A stretch of DNA of 63,820 nucleotides from Paracoccaceae bacterium (GTDB lineage: Bacteria > Pseudomonadota > Alphaproteobacteria > Rhodobacterales > Rhodobacteraceae). Shown in pieces: positions 1-7,888 of the stretch. The stretch lies in assembly GCA_023260655.1 (NCBI GenBank), contig JALQUU010000007.1, positions 1-63,820 of the forward strand, given 5' to 3'. Position 1 is the first letter of the stretch. Every line of letters begins with the position of its first letter. Below the pieces are notes generated by a model that was given only the letters and a program-made list of their open reading frames with translations, was not told where the DNA came from and did not search any database. Both the position numbers and the translations under genes were made by a program.

Positions 1-773
1 CCATTGGCCAAGCCCAGGATTCGAGCCTCCGCAGCCTCGAAAGCCGAGACGCCACACGCGGCTGGGAAGCGGTCGGCTTTCTCGACATCGGCGGGCGCGG
101 CTTCTGCACAGGCGCCCTGATCGCCGAAGATCTCGTCCTCACTGCCGCGCATTGCCTCTTCGACCAGGCCACGGGCGCCGCTATCGACCCCACACCCATC
201 CAAGTCCTCGCAGGCTGGCAAAATGGCCGCGCCGTTGCCACCCGCGCCGTAAAGCGCGGCGTCTCGCACCCCTCCTACACCTTCCAGAACGAGCCGGGCG
301 CGGATCGGGTGCGCACCGATATCGCGCTCCTCCAACTCGCCGAACCCATCCGCGATGGCGTCATCAACCCGTTCGCCGTCGACAACGAACCCGCCGCTGG
401 CGCAGATGTCGGTGTGGTCTCCTACGCCCATGACCGCGCCACCGCCCCGTCGATCCAGCGCACCTGCCGCGTTAAAGACAAGATTTCCGCTGTCCTCGTC
501 ATGTCCTGCGATGTGGACTACGGCTCCTCCGGTGCCCCCGTCTTCTCCTTCGCCTTCGGCCGCCCTCGCATCGTGTCGGTCGTGTCCGCCAAAGCCAATC
601 TCGACGGCGAGAAAATCTCCCTCGGCACCGATCTCGCGGGCACACTCCCCGAACTCAAGCAACGCCTCCGCGCCGAAATCGGCCTGCCCCAAGGCAGCGC
701 AGGTGCCGCGCGTATCTCCACCATCGGCGAACGCCGCCAGACAGGCGCTAAGTTCGTCCGCGCGGGCGGCTGA
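1..773 (+). CDS. Trypsin-like serine protease (5' end missing)
   Basis: The gene is open from the left edge in the frame beginning at base 3, so the start and any signal peptide are outside the window. The catalytic triad of the trypsin/chymotrypsin fold can be read in order: His in LTAAHC near 130-160, Asp in RTDIALLQL near 315, and the nucleophilic Ser in YGSSGAP near 525. Cysteines around the His and before the Ser (CRVKD, MSCDVD) suggest a disulfide-bearing extracytoplasmic enzyme. Family members in roseobacters are secreted or periplasmic endopeptidases; the substrate is unknown. The next gene has its own heat-shock promoter beginning only 8 bases after this stop, so the two are probably separate transcription units, although a protease next to a small heat-shock protein fits a protein-quality role. 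Confidence 0.88.
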   Translation, partial: IGQAQDSSLRSLESRDATRGWEAVGFLDIGGRGFCTGALIAEDLVLTAAHCLFDQATGAAIDPTPIQVLAGWQNGRAVATRAVKRGVSHPSYTFQNEPGADRVRTDIALLQLAEPIRDGVINPFAVDNEPAAGADVGVVSYAHDRATAPSIQRTCRVKDKISAVLVMSCDVDYGSSGAPVFSFAFGRPRIVSVVSAKANLDGEKISLGTDLAGTLPELKQRLRAEIGLPQGSAGAARISTIGERRQTGAKFVRAGG

Positions 774-781
774 ACCGCCCC

Positions 782-810
782 CTTGAAAGCACCGCACTGC
801 CTTCCCATCT
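782..810 (+). promoter_or_regulatory. Heat-shock (sigma-32/RpoH-type) promoter for hsp20
   Basis: CTTGAAA at 782-788 and CCCATCT at 804-810 are separated by 15 bases. This matches the RpoH consensus (CTTGAAA, 13-15 bp spacer, CCCATNT) closely and lies about 95 bases upstream of an Hsp20 gene. The long leader between promoter and start codon could carry further control, but I see no clear RNA-thermometer motif in it. Confidence 0.7.
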
Positions 811-906
811 GAAACCTATCGGGATGCCCATAATGGGGCCCGGTTCCCTGCCTGTCCCCTCGGGAAGGCGCAAACATAGGTATCGCTCAGAAAGAGGATG
901 TCACCC

Positions 907-1374
907 ATGCGTAGCTTTGATCTCGCTCCCCTTTACCGTGCCACCGTTGGCTTTGATCAAATCGCCGATCTGATGGATCGCGTGTTCACCAATGACGTGG
1001 CCCAGCCCAGCTATCCCCCCTACAACATCGAGAAAACCGGCGAGACCGCTTGGAGCATCTCTGTTGCCGTGGCCGGGTTCACCGCCGATGAGCTTTCGGT
1101 GGAGCTGAAAGAAAACGCCCTCGTCGTCGCCGCCCGCAAAGCCGAAGACGAAACCCAGCGCACCTACCTGCACCGTGGCATCGCCACCCGCGCCTTCGAA
1201 CGCCGCTTCACGCTGGCCGATCACGTGAAGGTCACGGGTGCTGCGCATGAAAACGGCATGCTGCATATCGACCTCGTGCGCGAAGTCCCCGAAGCCCTGA
1301 AACCGCGCCGCATCGCGATTTCCAGCGCGCCGGCGTCTGACGCAAATCTGGTTGAAGGCGAAAAGATCAACTGA
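907..1374 (+). CDS. Small heat-shock protein Hsp20 (IbpA family)
   Basis: The product is a 155-aa alpha-crystallin-type holdase that binds unfolding proteins in the cytoplasm. The N-terminus MRSFDLAPLYRATVGFD is the usual IbpA-type opening, and the crystallin core runs from YNIEKTGE through the AFERRFTLADHVKV stretch to the C-terminal IAISS. I chose the ATG at 907 over the one at 898 because GAGG at 894-897 lies 9 bases before 907 and because family members begin at this Met-Arg. A sigma-32-type promoter upstream and a strong terminator downstream make it a single-gene heat-shock unit. Confidence 0.93.
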   Translation: MRSFDLAPLYRATVGFDQIADLMDRVFTNDVAQPSYPPYNIEKTGETAWSISVAVAGFTADELSVELKENALVVAARKAEDETQRTYLHRGIATRAFERRFTLADHVKVTGAAHENGMLHIDLVREVPEALKPRRIAISSAPASDANLVEGEKIN

Positions 1375-1400
1375 TCCCGCCGCACCAGCCGCACAAAAGG

Positions 1401-1430
1401 AAAAGGCCCGGGGTTTCCCTCGGGCCTTTT
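1401..1430. terminator. Bidirectional rho-independent terminator
   Basis: A perfect 10-bp stem (AAAAGGCCCG at 1401-1410 with CGGGCCTTTT at 1421-1430) ends in a T tract and is preceded by an A tract. It separates the convergent hsp20 and chrR genes and can serve both. Confidence 0.88.
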
Positions 1431-1444
1431 CCTATTCTATCGCC

Positions 1445-2095
1445 TCAGATCTTGAGGAAAGGTTGCGCCAGTCGCGGCAGCCAGCTTGAGAAGCGCAAAG
1501 GTGCATCGGTTGCGGCCAAGCAAATGCAATCCTCGCCGATATCGGCCACCGGCGTGTGCTTCAAATCCTCGTCGGCCACTTCCACATCACCCCGGCCAAA
1601 ACGGTCGGTCTGGTCGCGGAACGCGCCTTGCAGAACAAGCGTGAGTTCCGTGCCCCGATGCCCGTGGTCCGGCACCGCCGACCCCGCCGGAATATACAAA
1701 AGCCGCGCCGTCGCTCCATCCGCCGTCGAAAGGATCGCCTGCTTCACACCAAGCCCTGCGGGCCGCCATTTGATCGCGGAAAGATCGCCGCCCACGCAAT
1801 CCTGCAACGGTCGCGGCAGCACGCCCGCCACGCGCGGCTTCCGCTCGGCCCGCTCGGCTTTGGTCTCGCGGATCAAAGCCATCGTCGCCGCAAGGCAATC
1901 CGCCGAAACAGCCGCCACGGGGCCTTCCTCCAGCAAACCACCGCCCACTGCGTCAAAGCTCCCCGCCCGTGCCCGGCACTCGTCGCACATGGAAACATGG
2001 GTCGCCACAACGAGGCTGAACGCTTCGGGCAACGTGCCCGCCGCGTAGCTCATCAAAAGGGCGTCTGTGAGGTGGTGCTTAATCGTCATAGTCAT
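1445..2095 (-). CDS. chrR: Zinc anti-sigma factor ChrR
   Basis: ChrR binds and inhibits the ECF sigma factor RpoE and releases it on singlet-oxygen stress. The N-terminal domain carries the zinc anti-sigma motif ATHVSMCDEC (His-x3-Cys-x2-Cys). The C-terminal half is a cupin with HGHRGTELTLVLQG, including the His/Glu positions of the ChrR cupin. The N-terminus MTIKHH is like that of R. sphaeroides ChrR. The start at 2095 is 4 bases after the rpoE stop; an in-frame ATG at 2089 would give exactly MTIKHH and is equally possible. The gene is cotranscribed with rpoE, the standard sigma/anti-sigma pairing. Confidence 0.93.
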   Translation of the reverse strand: MTMTIKHHLTDALLMSYAAGTLPEAFSLVVATHVSMCDECRARAGSFDAVGGGLLEEGPVAAVSADCLAATMALIRETKAERAERKPRVAGVLPRPLQDCVGGDLSAIKWRPAGLGVKQAILSTADGATARLLYIPAGSAVPDHGHRGTELTLVLQGAFRDQTDRFGRGDVEVADEDLKHTPVADIGEDCICLAATDAPLRFSSWLPRLAQPFLKI

Positions 2096-2099
2096 GGTC

Positions 2100-2645
2100 T
2101 CATGCAAGGGCGTGGCGCAACCGATCCAGCGCCAATCTGATGCGCGATTTGATCGTGCCAAGAGGCAGGCCGGTAATTTCCGCAATCTCGCTATGCGAAA
2201 GATCGCCGTAGAAGGCCTTCGCGATCAAATCCCGCTGTTTCTCGGGAAGGGTCGCAATCGCGCGGCCCAGGTTTTCGCTTTCCTGCTGCAACAGCAGCAC
2301 ATCCTCTTGGTCCGGCTCCGCTTGCGGCCCCCACGGCAGGTCTTCCGGCTCCGGCCGCCGATTGCGGCGCGCCACATCAATCCGGCGGTTCCGCGCAATC
2401 GTGTAAACCCATGTCGAAACCGACGCCCGCGCCGGATCGAACAGATGCGCCTTCGTCCAGAGCGCCGCCATCACTTCCTGCGTGCACTCCTCCGCCTGTG
2501 CAGGCTCCATCCCCGAACGGATCAGAAAAGCCTTCACCCGTGGGGCGAAATGCGCGAATAGCTCCGCAAAAGCGGTCTGGTCCTGCCGATCACGCACGGC
2601 GCGCAGCAAATCCACCCATTTTTCCGCGTCATCAGCCGTCGTCAC
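2100..2645 (-). CDS. rpoE: ECF sigma factor RpoE (ChrR-controlled)
   Basis: This is a group IV (ECF11-type) sigma factor of about 181 aa. Region 2 contains FAELFAHFAPRVKAFL and STWVYTIARNRRIDVARR; region 4 contains the HTH GLPLGTIKSRIRLALDRLRHAL, nearly the classic RpoE ending. The frame stays open upstream to 2825, but I place the start at GTG 2645: GGAAGG lies 8 bases upstream, the resulting protein aligns at the N-terminus with R. sphaeroides RpoE, and a longer protein would place the gene's own RpoE-type promoter (2753-2781) inside the coding sequence. It is followed by chrR after 4 bases. Confidence 0.92.
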   Translation of the reverse strand: MTTADDAEKWVDLLRAVRDRQDQTAFAELFAHFAPRVKAFLIRSGMEPAQAEECTQEVMAALWTKAHLFDPARASVSTWVYTIARNRRIDVARRNRRPEPEDLPWGPQAEPDQEDVLLLQQESENLGRAIATLPEKQRDLIAKAFYGDLSHSEIAEITGLPLGTIKSRIRLALDRLRHALA

Positions 2646-2752
2646 GTTCACTGCCTTCCGGAGCACCTGCCCATAGGGTTTGGTAACACGGGTTACCTCC
2701 TCGTGCGAGCCAGCAGTGTTCAGAATGGTGTCATGATCGACGAACATAAATC

Positions 2753-2781
2753 TGTTACGCCCATCACCACAGACTGGATCA
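2753..2781 (-). promoter_or_regulatory. RpoE-dependent promoter of rpoE-chrR
   Basis: On the minus strand TGATCC (2781-2776) is followed after exactly 18 bases by TAACA (2757-2753). The R. sphaeroides RpoE consensus is TGATCC, 18 bp, TAAGA, so the -35 box is perfect and the -10 differs at one base. The predicted transcript start lies about 100 bases before the GTG of rpoE, giving a positive autoregulatory loop. Confidence 0.75.
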
Positions 2782-2881
2782 AAACGTCGCAAAAAGATTT
2801 TCACGGTCTGGCGGGTATTTTGCATCCAATCGCGGAACCGCTGCGTATCCGTTTCAAGATTTGCCTTTCTTGGAGTTCCCG

Positions 2882-4183
2882 ATGCCCTTCGAAGCCGATT
2901 ACATCACGCCCCGCCGCATTGCCGTCGTGGGTGGTGGCATCTCGGGCATGGGGGCCGCGCACCTCCTTGCCGACCATCACCACGTCACGCTCTTCGAAGC
3001 CGAACCCCGCCTCGGTGGCCACGCCCGCACGATCATTGCAGGCAAGAACGGCGATCAACCCGTCGACACGGGCTTCATCGTCTTCAACTATGTGAACTAC
3101 CCGCACCTCACGGCACTTTTCGAACGCCTCGCCGTGCCCGTCACCGAATCCGACATGTCGTTCGGCGCATCCCTCAAAGGCGGTGCCTTCGAATACGGCC
3201 TTGCCGATCTGAACGCGCTTTTCGCCCAGAAGAAAAACGCCCTCCGCCCCGCCTTCCTCGGCATGATCCGCGATATCCTGCGCTTCAATAACAATGCGCT
3301 CCACGTCGCGAGCACCCACCCCGAATTCACCATCGGCGAATTCCTCGCGCATCTGCGCTTGGGTGAGTGGTTCAAGAACTATTACCTCCTGCCCCTCTCC
3401 GGCGCGATCTGGTCCACCCCTGTCGAGAAGATCCTCGATTTTCCGGCCCACGCGATGATCCGCTTCTTCGAGAACCACGCGCTCCTTTCCCACACCAGCC
3501 AGCACCAGTGGTTCACTGTTGAAGGCGGCTCCATCGAATACGTGAAGCGCCTGAAAGCGAGCCTCGAAACCCAAGGCGTCTCCCTGCGCCTCGGTGCCCC
3601 CGTCGAAGGCGTGCGTCGCCCGGCCAAAGGCGGGGCGGAAGTCAGCGTTCACGGGGGCGAATGGGAAGCCTTCGACGAGGTCGTCATCGCCGCCCATTCC
3701 GACGATGCCCTCCGCCTTCTCGCCGACCCGACGCCCGCCGAAAAAGCCAACCTCGGCGCGATCCGCTACCAGCCGAACGATATCGTCCTACACGCCGACG
3801 AAGCCATCATGCCCCGTTCACGCAAGGTCTGGTCGAGCTGGAACTACGTCGAGACCGAAGGCAAAGTCTCCGACCGGATCGACCTCACCTACTGGATGAA
3901 CCGCCTCCAACCGATCCCCAAATCGGACCCGATGTTCGTCACCCTCAACAGCACCCGCCCCATCCGCGAAGACCTGATTTACGACCAGACCACGCTGCGC
4001 CACCCCGTCTACGATCTGGGCGCTCTGGCCGCGCAATCGCGGATCAACGCAACGAACGGCACCAACAACACATGGTTCTGCGGCGCTTGGATGCGCCACG
4101 GCTTCCACGAAGACGGCCTCCATTCCGCCGTCGAAGTCGCCCGCGCGCTCCGCCGCTCCGATATCAGGATCGCCGCAGAATGA
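2882..4183 (+). CDS. FAD/NAD(P)-binding amine-oxidase-family oxidoreductase
   Basis: The 433-aa flavoprotein opens with a dinucleotide-binding Rossmann motif, RIAVVGGGISGMGAAHLL, followed by FEAEPRLGGHA, the second FAD contact of the amine oxidase/desaturase family. The C-terminal FCGAWMRHGFHEDGLHSA is the FAD-closing segment. ATG 2882 is preceded by GGAG at 2872-2875; an in-frame TTG at 2861 is less likely. It is the first gene of a run divergent from rpoE-chrR. In R. sphaeroides the homologous flavoprotein-DUF1365-transporter operon belongs to the RpoE regulon and has been linked to modified (furan) fatty acids. That role here is an inference from gene order. Confidence 0.85.
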   Translation: MPFEADYITPRRIAVVGGGISGMGAAHLLADHHHVTLFEAEPRLGGHARTIIAGKNGDQPVDTGFIVFNYVNYPHLTALFERLAVPVTESDMSFGASLKGGAFEYGLADLNALFAQKKNALRPAFLGMIRDILRFNNNALHVASTHPEFTIGEFLAHLRLGEWFKNYYLLPLSGAIWSTPVEKILDFPAHAMIRFFENHALLSHTSQHQWFTVEGGSIEYVKRLKASLETQGVSLRLGAPVEGVRRPAKGGAEVSVHGGEWEAFDEVVIAAHSDDALRLLADPTPAEKANLGAIRYQPNDIVLHADEAIMPRSRKVWSSWNYVETEGKVSDRIDLTYWMNRLQPIPKSDPMFVTLNSTRPIREDLIYDQTTLRHPVYDLGALAAQSRINATNGTNNTWFCGAWMRHGFHEDGLHSAVEVARALRRSDIRIAAE

Positions 4184-4935
4184 GCCACGTCGAGCATATC
4201 GCAGGCCACACATGGCACGGGCGGAAAGGCGATATCGAAAACGCCTTCCGCTACAGCATCGACTATGTGCTTTTCGACGCAGAAAACCAGCCCACTGCCC
4301 CCCGCCTTTTCGGGCGCAACCGCTCGGGCCTCGCCTCCGTGCAAGACCGCGACCACGGCGGTGCCCCCGATCAGGGCCGCGGTGCCGTTTGGGTGCGCGA
4401 AGTGCTCGCCGCGCACAAGCTCCACAACCCCGCGCGGATCGAACTGCTCGCCCAGCCCCGCGTTCTTGGCTACGTCTTCAATCCAGTCTCGTTCTGGCTC
4501 TGCTATGACGCCGAAAACGCGCTTCGCACCGTGATTGCCGAAGTGAACAACACCTTCGGGGATCGCCACTCCTATCTCTGCCACCGCGAAGACAACGGCC
4601 CCATCACCCCCGAAGACCACCTTCGCGCGGGCAAGATCTTCCACGTTTCGCCCTTCCAACCCATCGCGGGCCATTACGAATTCCGTTTCGACATCCGCCC
4701 CGACCGCATCGGCATCTGGATCGACTTTACCGCCGGAAACGGTGGCCTCATCGCCACGCTCTGCGGTCCGCGCCAAGCCCTCACCACCAAGTCGCTCCTC
4801 TCCGCGATGATCCGCCGCCCGCTCGGTGCGCGCCGTGTCTTCGCGCTGATCTTCTGGCAAGCGCTGAAGCTCAAGCTCAAAGGCGCGATCTACCGCACCC
4901 GCCCCGAACCGCCCCCGATCGAGGTCTCGCGGTGA
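4180..4935 (+). CDS. DUF1365 family protein
   Basis: This 251-aa protein has typical DUF1365 features: an early HTWHGR, the motif GYVFNPVSFWLCYD in the middle, then AEVNNTFGDRHSYL and KIFHVSPFQPIAGHYEF. DUF1365 proteins almost always follow an amine-oxidase-like flavoprotein in lipid-modifying operons, and their biochemical role is not settled. The start ATG overlaps the upstream stop (ATGA, 4 nt), indicating translational coupling. No signal peptide or membrane span is evident. Confidence 0.88.
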   Translation: MSHVEHIAGHTWHGRKGDIENAFRYSIDYVLFDAENQPTAPRLFGRNRSGLASVQDRDHGGAPDQGRGAVWVREVLAAHKLHNPARIELLAQPRVLGYVFNPVSFWLCYDAENALRTVIAEVNNTFGDRHSYLCHREDNGPITPEDHLRAGKIFHVSPFQPIAGHYEFRFDIRPDRIGIWIDFTAGNGGLIATLCGPRQALTTKSLLSAMIRRPLGARRVFALIFWQALKLKLKGAIYRTRPEPPPIEVSR

Positions 4936-6134
4936 GCCGCCCATCGGCACAGCTTCCCGCCTTCTCGCTCTTCGCCGCCCTCCTCGCCTCGGCAGGCCTG
5001 CCACTCTACATCCACGCGCCCAAAGCCTATGTGGATGCCTATGGCGTCTCGCTCACGGCCTTGGGTGGCGTTCTCTTCGCGCTCCGCCTGCTCGACGTGG
5101 TGCAAGACCCGCTCTTGGGCCGCCTCGCAGGCCGCCTGCAAAACCGCCCCCGCGCCGCCGCCATCGCCACGGGCCTCATGGCGCTTTCCATGCTGGGCCT
5201 CTTCGCCATCACGCCCCCCGTCGTGCCGCTCCTCTGGTTCGCGCTCACCATCGCGGGCGTTTTCTCGGCCTTTTCCTTCCTCACCATCCTCTTCTACGCC
5301 CAAGGCGTCGAAACCGCTGGCAGGCTCGGAGGCAACGGCCATATCCGCCTCGCCCGCTGGCGCGAAACCGGCGCGCTTCTGGGGGTCTGCGCGGCCTCCG
5401 TTGCCCCCATCGCCTTGGGTGGCTTCTCGCCCTTCGCATGGGCCTTCGCTGCCCTCGCCCTCCTCGCCGCATGGGCCATGCGCCATGAATGGCACGCAAG
5501 CCCCATGCCAGACGCGCCCTTCCGCCAGATCTGGGCGGATGCCCCCGCCCGCCGTCTTCTCCTGATCGCGCTTCTCAACGCCGCCCCCGTCGCAGTCTCC
5601 TCCACCCTCTTCCTCTTCTACGTCGAAAGCCGCCTCACCGCCCCCGGCTGGGAAGGCCCGCTCCTTCTCCTCTTCTTCCTCTCCGCCGCTGCCGCCGCCC
5701 CCCTTTGGGCGCGCCTTGCCGAGAAACGCGGCCTCAAACCCACGCTCGCCCTCGGCATGGGCCTCTCTATTCTGGCCTTCAGCTTCGCTGTGCCCTTGGG
5801 TGCGGGCCAAACCACAGCCTTCGCTCTCGTTTGCCTCGCCTCGGGCGCGGCCTTGGGTGCGGATATGGTGCTCCTGCCCGCCCTCTTCGCCACGCGCATG
5901 GCCAGCATCGCCCCCAACAGCGCCTCCGCCTTCGGCCTCTGGTCATTCGTGTCGAAACTCACGCTCGCCCTCGCCGCCGTCACCCTCTTGCCGGGCCTGT
6001 CGTTCATGGGCTTCACCCCCGACACCACTAACAGTGCCATGGCCCTCACCGCCCTCAGCCTCGCCTACGCAGGCCTCCCCTGTGTGTTGAAAGGCGCGGC
6101 CCTCCTTCTACTTCTCCGGCTGAAGGAGATCTGA
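4932..6134 (+). CDS. MFS (GPH-type) transporter
   Basis: The 400-aa hydrophobic protein has about 11-12 predicted membrane segments, with a charged cytoplasmic linker near RLGGNGHIRLARWRETG typical of the glycoside-pentoside-hexuronide/cation symporter branch. VQDPLLGRLAGRLQ near residue 55 resembles the GPH loop 2-3 motif (D-P-x-x-G). It starts with GTG overlapping the DUF1365 stop by 4 nt. An equivalent transporter is part of the RpoE-regulated operon in R. sphaeroides. The cargo is unknown; a lipid-linked or osmolyte substrate is possible. Confidence 0.84.
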   Translation: MSRPSAQLPAFSLFAALLASAGLPLYIHAPKAYVDAYGVSLTALGGVLFALRLLDVVQDPLLGRLAGRLQNRPRAAAIATGLMALSMLGLFAITPPVVPLLWFALTIAGVFSAFSFLTILFYAQGVETAGRLGGNGHIRLARWRETGALLGVCAASVAPIALGGFSPFAWAFAALALLAAWAMRHEWHASPMPDAPFRQIWADAPARRLLLIALLNAAPVAVSSTLFLFYVESRLTAPGWEGPLLLLFFLSAAAAAPLWARLAEKRGLKPTLALGMGLSILAFSFAVPLGAGQTTAFALVCLASGAALGADMVLLPALFATRMASIAPNSASAFGLWSFVSKLTLALAAVTLLPGLSFMGFTPDTTNSAMALTALSLAYAGLPCVLKGAALLLLLRLKEI

Positions 6135-6136
6135 TC

Positions 6137-6880
6137 ATGCCCGCCCCGCACCCCGTTTCCGGCAAACGCTATTGGCTCGTCGGCGCCTCCGAAGGCTTGG
6201 GTGCGACCCTCGCACAGCAGATGTCCGCCGCCGGAGCCGAACTAGTGCTCTCCGCTCGCAGCGCCGACAAACTCGAAGCCCTCGCCGCCTCCCTCCCGGG
6301 CCCGGCCCAAGCCGTTCCCTGCGATGTCCAAAACACCGAAAGCGTCGCCGCCGTCGCCACGCTTGCAGGCAGGATCGACGGCGTGATCTGGCTCGCAGGC
6401 GTCTACTGGCCCATGCGCGCGCAAGACATCTCCGGCCCCGAAGCCGAGGCCATGGCCGATGTGAACTTCACCGGCGCGCTCCGCGTCCTTGCCGAAGTCC
6501 TCCCGCCTATGATCGCACGTGACGAAGGCCATATCGTCATCACAGGTTCCCTCTCTGGTTTCCGTGGCCTCCCCGGCGCAATTGGCTACGGCGCCTCGAA
6601 AGCCGCCTGCATGAGCCTCGCCGAAAGCCTGCACGCGGATCTCCACCGCACCGGCATCCGCGTGCAACTCGCCAACCCCGGCTTCATCCGCACCCGCCTC
6701 ACCGCGAAAAACGACTTCACCATGCCCTTCCTCATGGAACCCGACGAAGCCGCCGCCGCAATGATGCGCCTCATGCGCCACCCCCGCCGCTTCAAAGCCA
6801 ATTTCCCGCGAGTCTTCTCGTGGCTCTTCCGTGGCGCACAATTCATGCCCGAATGGCTCTACCTGCGCCTCTTTGCGTAA
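6137..6880 (+). CDS. Short-chain dehydrogenase/reductase
   Basis: This is a classical 247-aa SDR. The cofactor motif is LVGASEGLGATLA (TGxxxGxG-type), followed by CDVQNTESV, then the catalytic Ser in ITGSLSG, and Tyr and Lys in YGASKAA. AAGGAG at 6123-6128 sets the start at 6137, two bases after the MFS stop, so it is the fourth gene of the putative RpoE-linked operon. The C-terminus extends into an aromatic RVFSWLFRGAQFMPEWLY tail that may touch the membrane. The substrate is not predictable. Confidence 0.88.
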   Translation: MPAPHPVSGKRYWLVGASEGLGATLAQQMSAAGAELVLSARSADKLEALAASLPGPAQAVPCDVQNTESVAAVATLAGRIDGVIWLAGVYWPMRAQDISGPEAEAMADVNFTGALRVLAEVLPPMIARDEGHIVITGSLSGFRGLPGAIGYGASKAACMSLAESLHADLHRTGIRVQLANPGFIRTRLTAKNDFTMPFLMEPDEAAAAMMRLMRHPRRFKANFPRVFSWLFRGAQFMPEWLYLRLFA

Positions 6881-6942
6881 GATCAAAGACTCACCCCGCC
6901 CGGAAGGGCCATCCTCCTCCTGCCCGAACAGGAGCAACCCCG

Positions 6943-7275
6943 ATGAAACTACCGATCTCTCCAGAAAAAGTCGCCCAAGTGATCCTTCTGGCCCGCGAAG
7001 CCAGCCGCGCCGCCGAGGCCGAATTGCGCGAATTCATCGCCATGCTCGATGAAGACGAACAAGCCGCTCTCGTCGCCGTCATGTGGATCGGTCGCGGCAC
7101 TTTCGATGCCGAGGATCTCGAAGAGGCGCTCGACACCGCCTTCGCCGAAGCCACCACCCCCACAGCGGATTATCTCACCGGCTCGCCGCACCTTCCCGAG
7201 CATCTCGAGAACGGTCTCGACGCCTTGGGCATCGACTTGACCGACCTCGAAGATGACCTCATGGGCGGCCACTAA
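6943..7275 (+). CDS. DUF3775 family protein
   Basis: The acidic 110-aa cytoplasmic protein begins MKLPISPEKVAQVILLAREA and contains LDEDEQAALVAVMWIGRG, the recognisable DUF3775 core. The C-terminus LPEHLENGLDALGIDLTDLEDDL is also typical. AGGAG at 6930-6934 marks the start. Members are small proteins of unknown function, common in roseobacters. It follows the SDR gene by 62 bases and may be the last gene of that run. Confidence 0.8.
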   Translation: MKLPISPEKVAQVILLAREASRAAEAELREFIAMLDEDEQAALVAVMWIGRGTFDAEDLEEALDTAFAEATTPTADYLTGSPHLPEHLENGLDALGIDLTDLEDDLMGGH

Positions 7276-7600
7276 CCCGCCCTCTGTTCAAATGCGCACA
7301 TGCCGCAGGGGCGGATCGCACCACCGCTCCCGCAGCACGCGGGATTTTCCATGATTTTGGTTCACGCTTTCGCGATCCATCCTCACAGGACCGAGAAAAA
7401 TCACTGATTTTTAATTACATAACGCAGTTCCACATCCAAACACTCGGCACATTTCCAATTTCAATCCGGCATTCGATCACGATTTCCGGAGGCGCCGTGA
7501 GTGGTAATTTCCTGCCTTCCACCCCAATTTTCTTTCATCGAACGCGGAACCAAACACTGCGTTGAACGTTGTAACTGCAAAGGCGCACAGACGCGCCACG
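7276..7600. other. Gene-free, relatively AT-rich stretch
   Basis: These 325 bases lack a convincing gene. Compared with the surroundings they are AT-rich, including TTTTTAATTACATAA near 7410, and probably carry the promoter of the small secreted-protein gene at 7601. I see no clean -35/-10 pair, palindrome or terminator that I would defend. Confidence 0.5.
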
Positions 7601-7888
7601 ATGAAAAGACTTAAAATGAAAGTCGTTTATGCAACCCTCGCAACCGCTCTCCTCGCAACTGGCGCTTCGGCTATGGGCGCAGACCCGATCTTCGGCGAAA
7701 CCGCTCGCGAAGCGGCTCTCGGTGCCGAATACCAAGTGAACAAAGGCGAGCAGATGACCGTTCCCGCAGATCAGGTTTTCTACGGTGAATCGCTGGCCTT
7801 CATCACCACCGAAGAAGTCACCTAGTCCGACTTCGCCCAGAACGACGTGGTGGAAACCGATCCGCTGAACGGTCGCGCCATCCGCTAA
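7601..7888 (+). pseudogene. Small secreted protein interrupted by an in-frame amber codon
   Basis: From ATG 7601 (or 7616) the frame encodes a signal peptide (KVVYATLATALLATGASA) and a short mature region, then meets TAG at 7823-7825. The same frame continues without another stop for 20 codons, in normal local codon usage (SDFAQNDVVETDPLNGRAIR), to TAA at 7886-7888. The simplest reading is a nonsense change in a gene of about 95 codons. A sequencing error, or genuine termination at 7825 with a 74-aa product, are the alternatives. The product is not recognised. The repeat element begins directly after the second stop. Confidence 0.55.

Noticed and set aside
2861-2881. TTG start for the flavoprotein gene
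   Set aside because: ATG 2882 has a well-spaced GGAG; the TTG has none and would place seven extra residues before the Rossmann domain.
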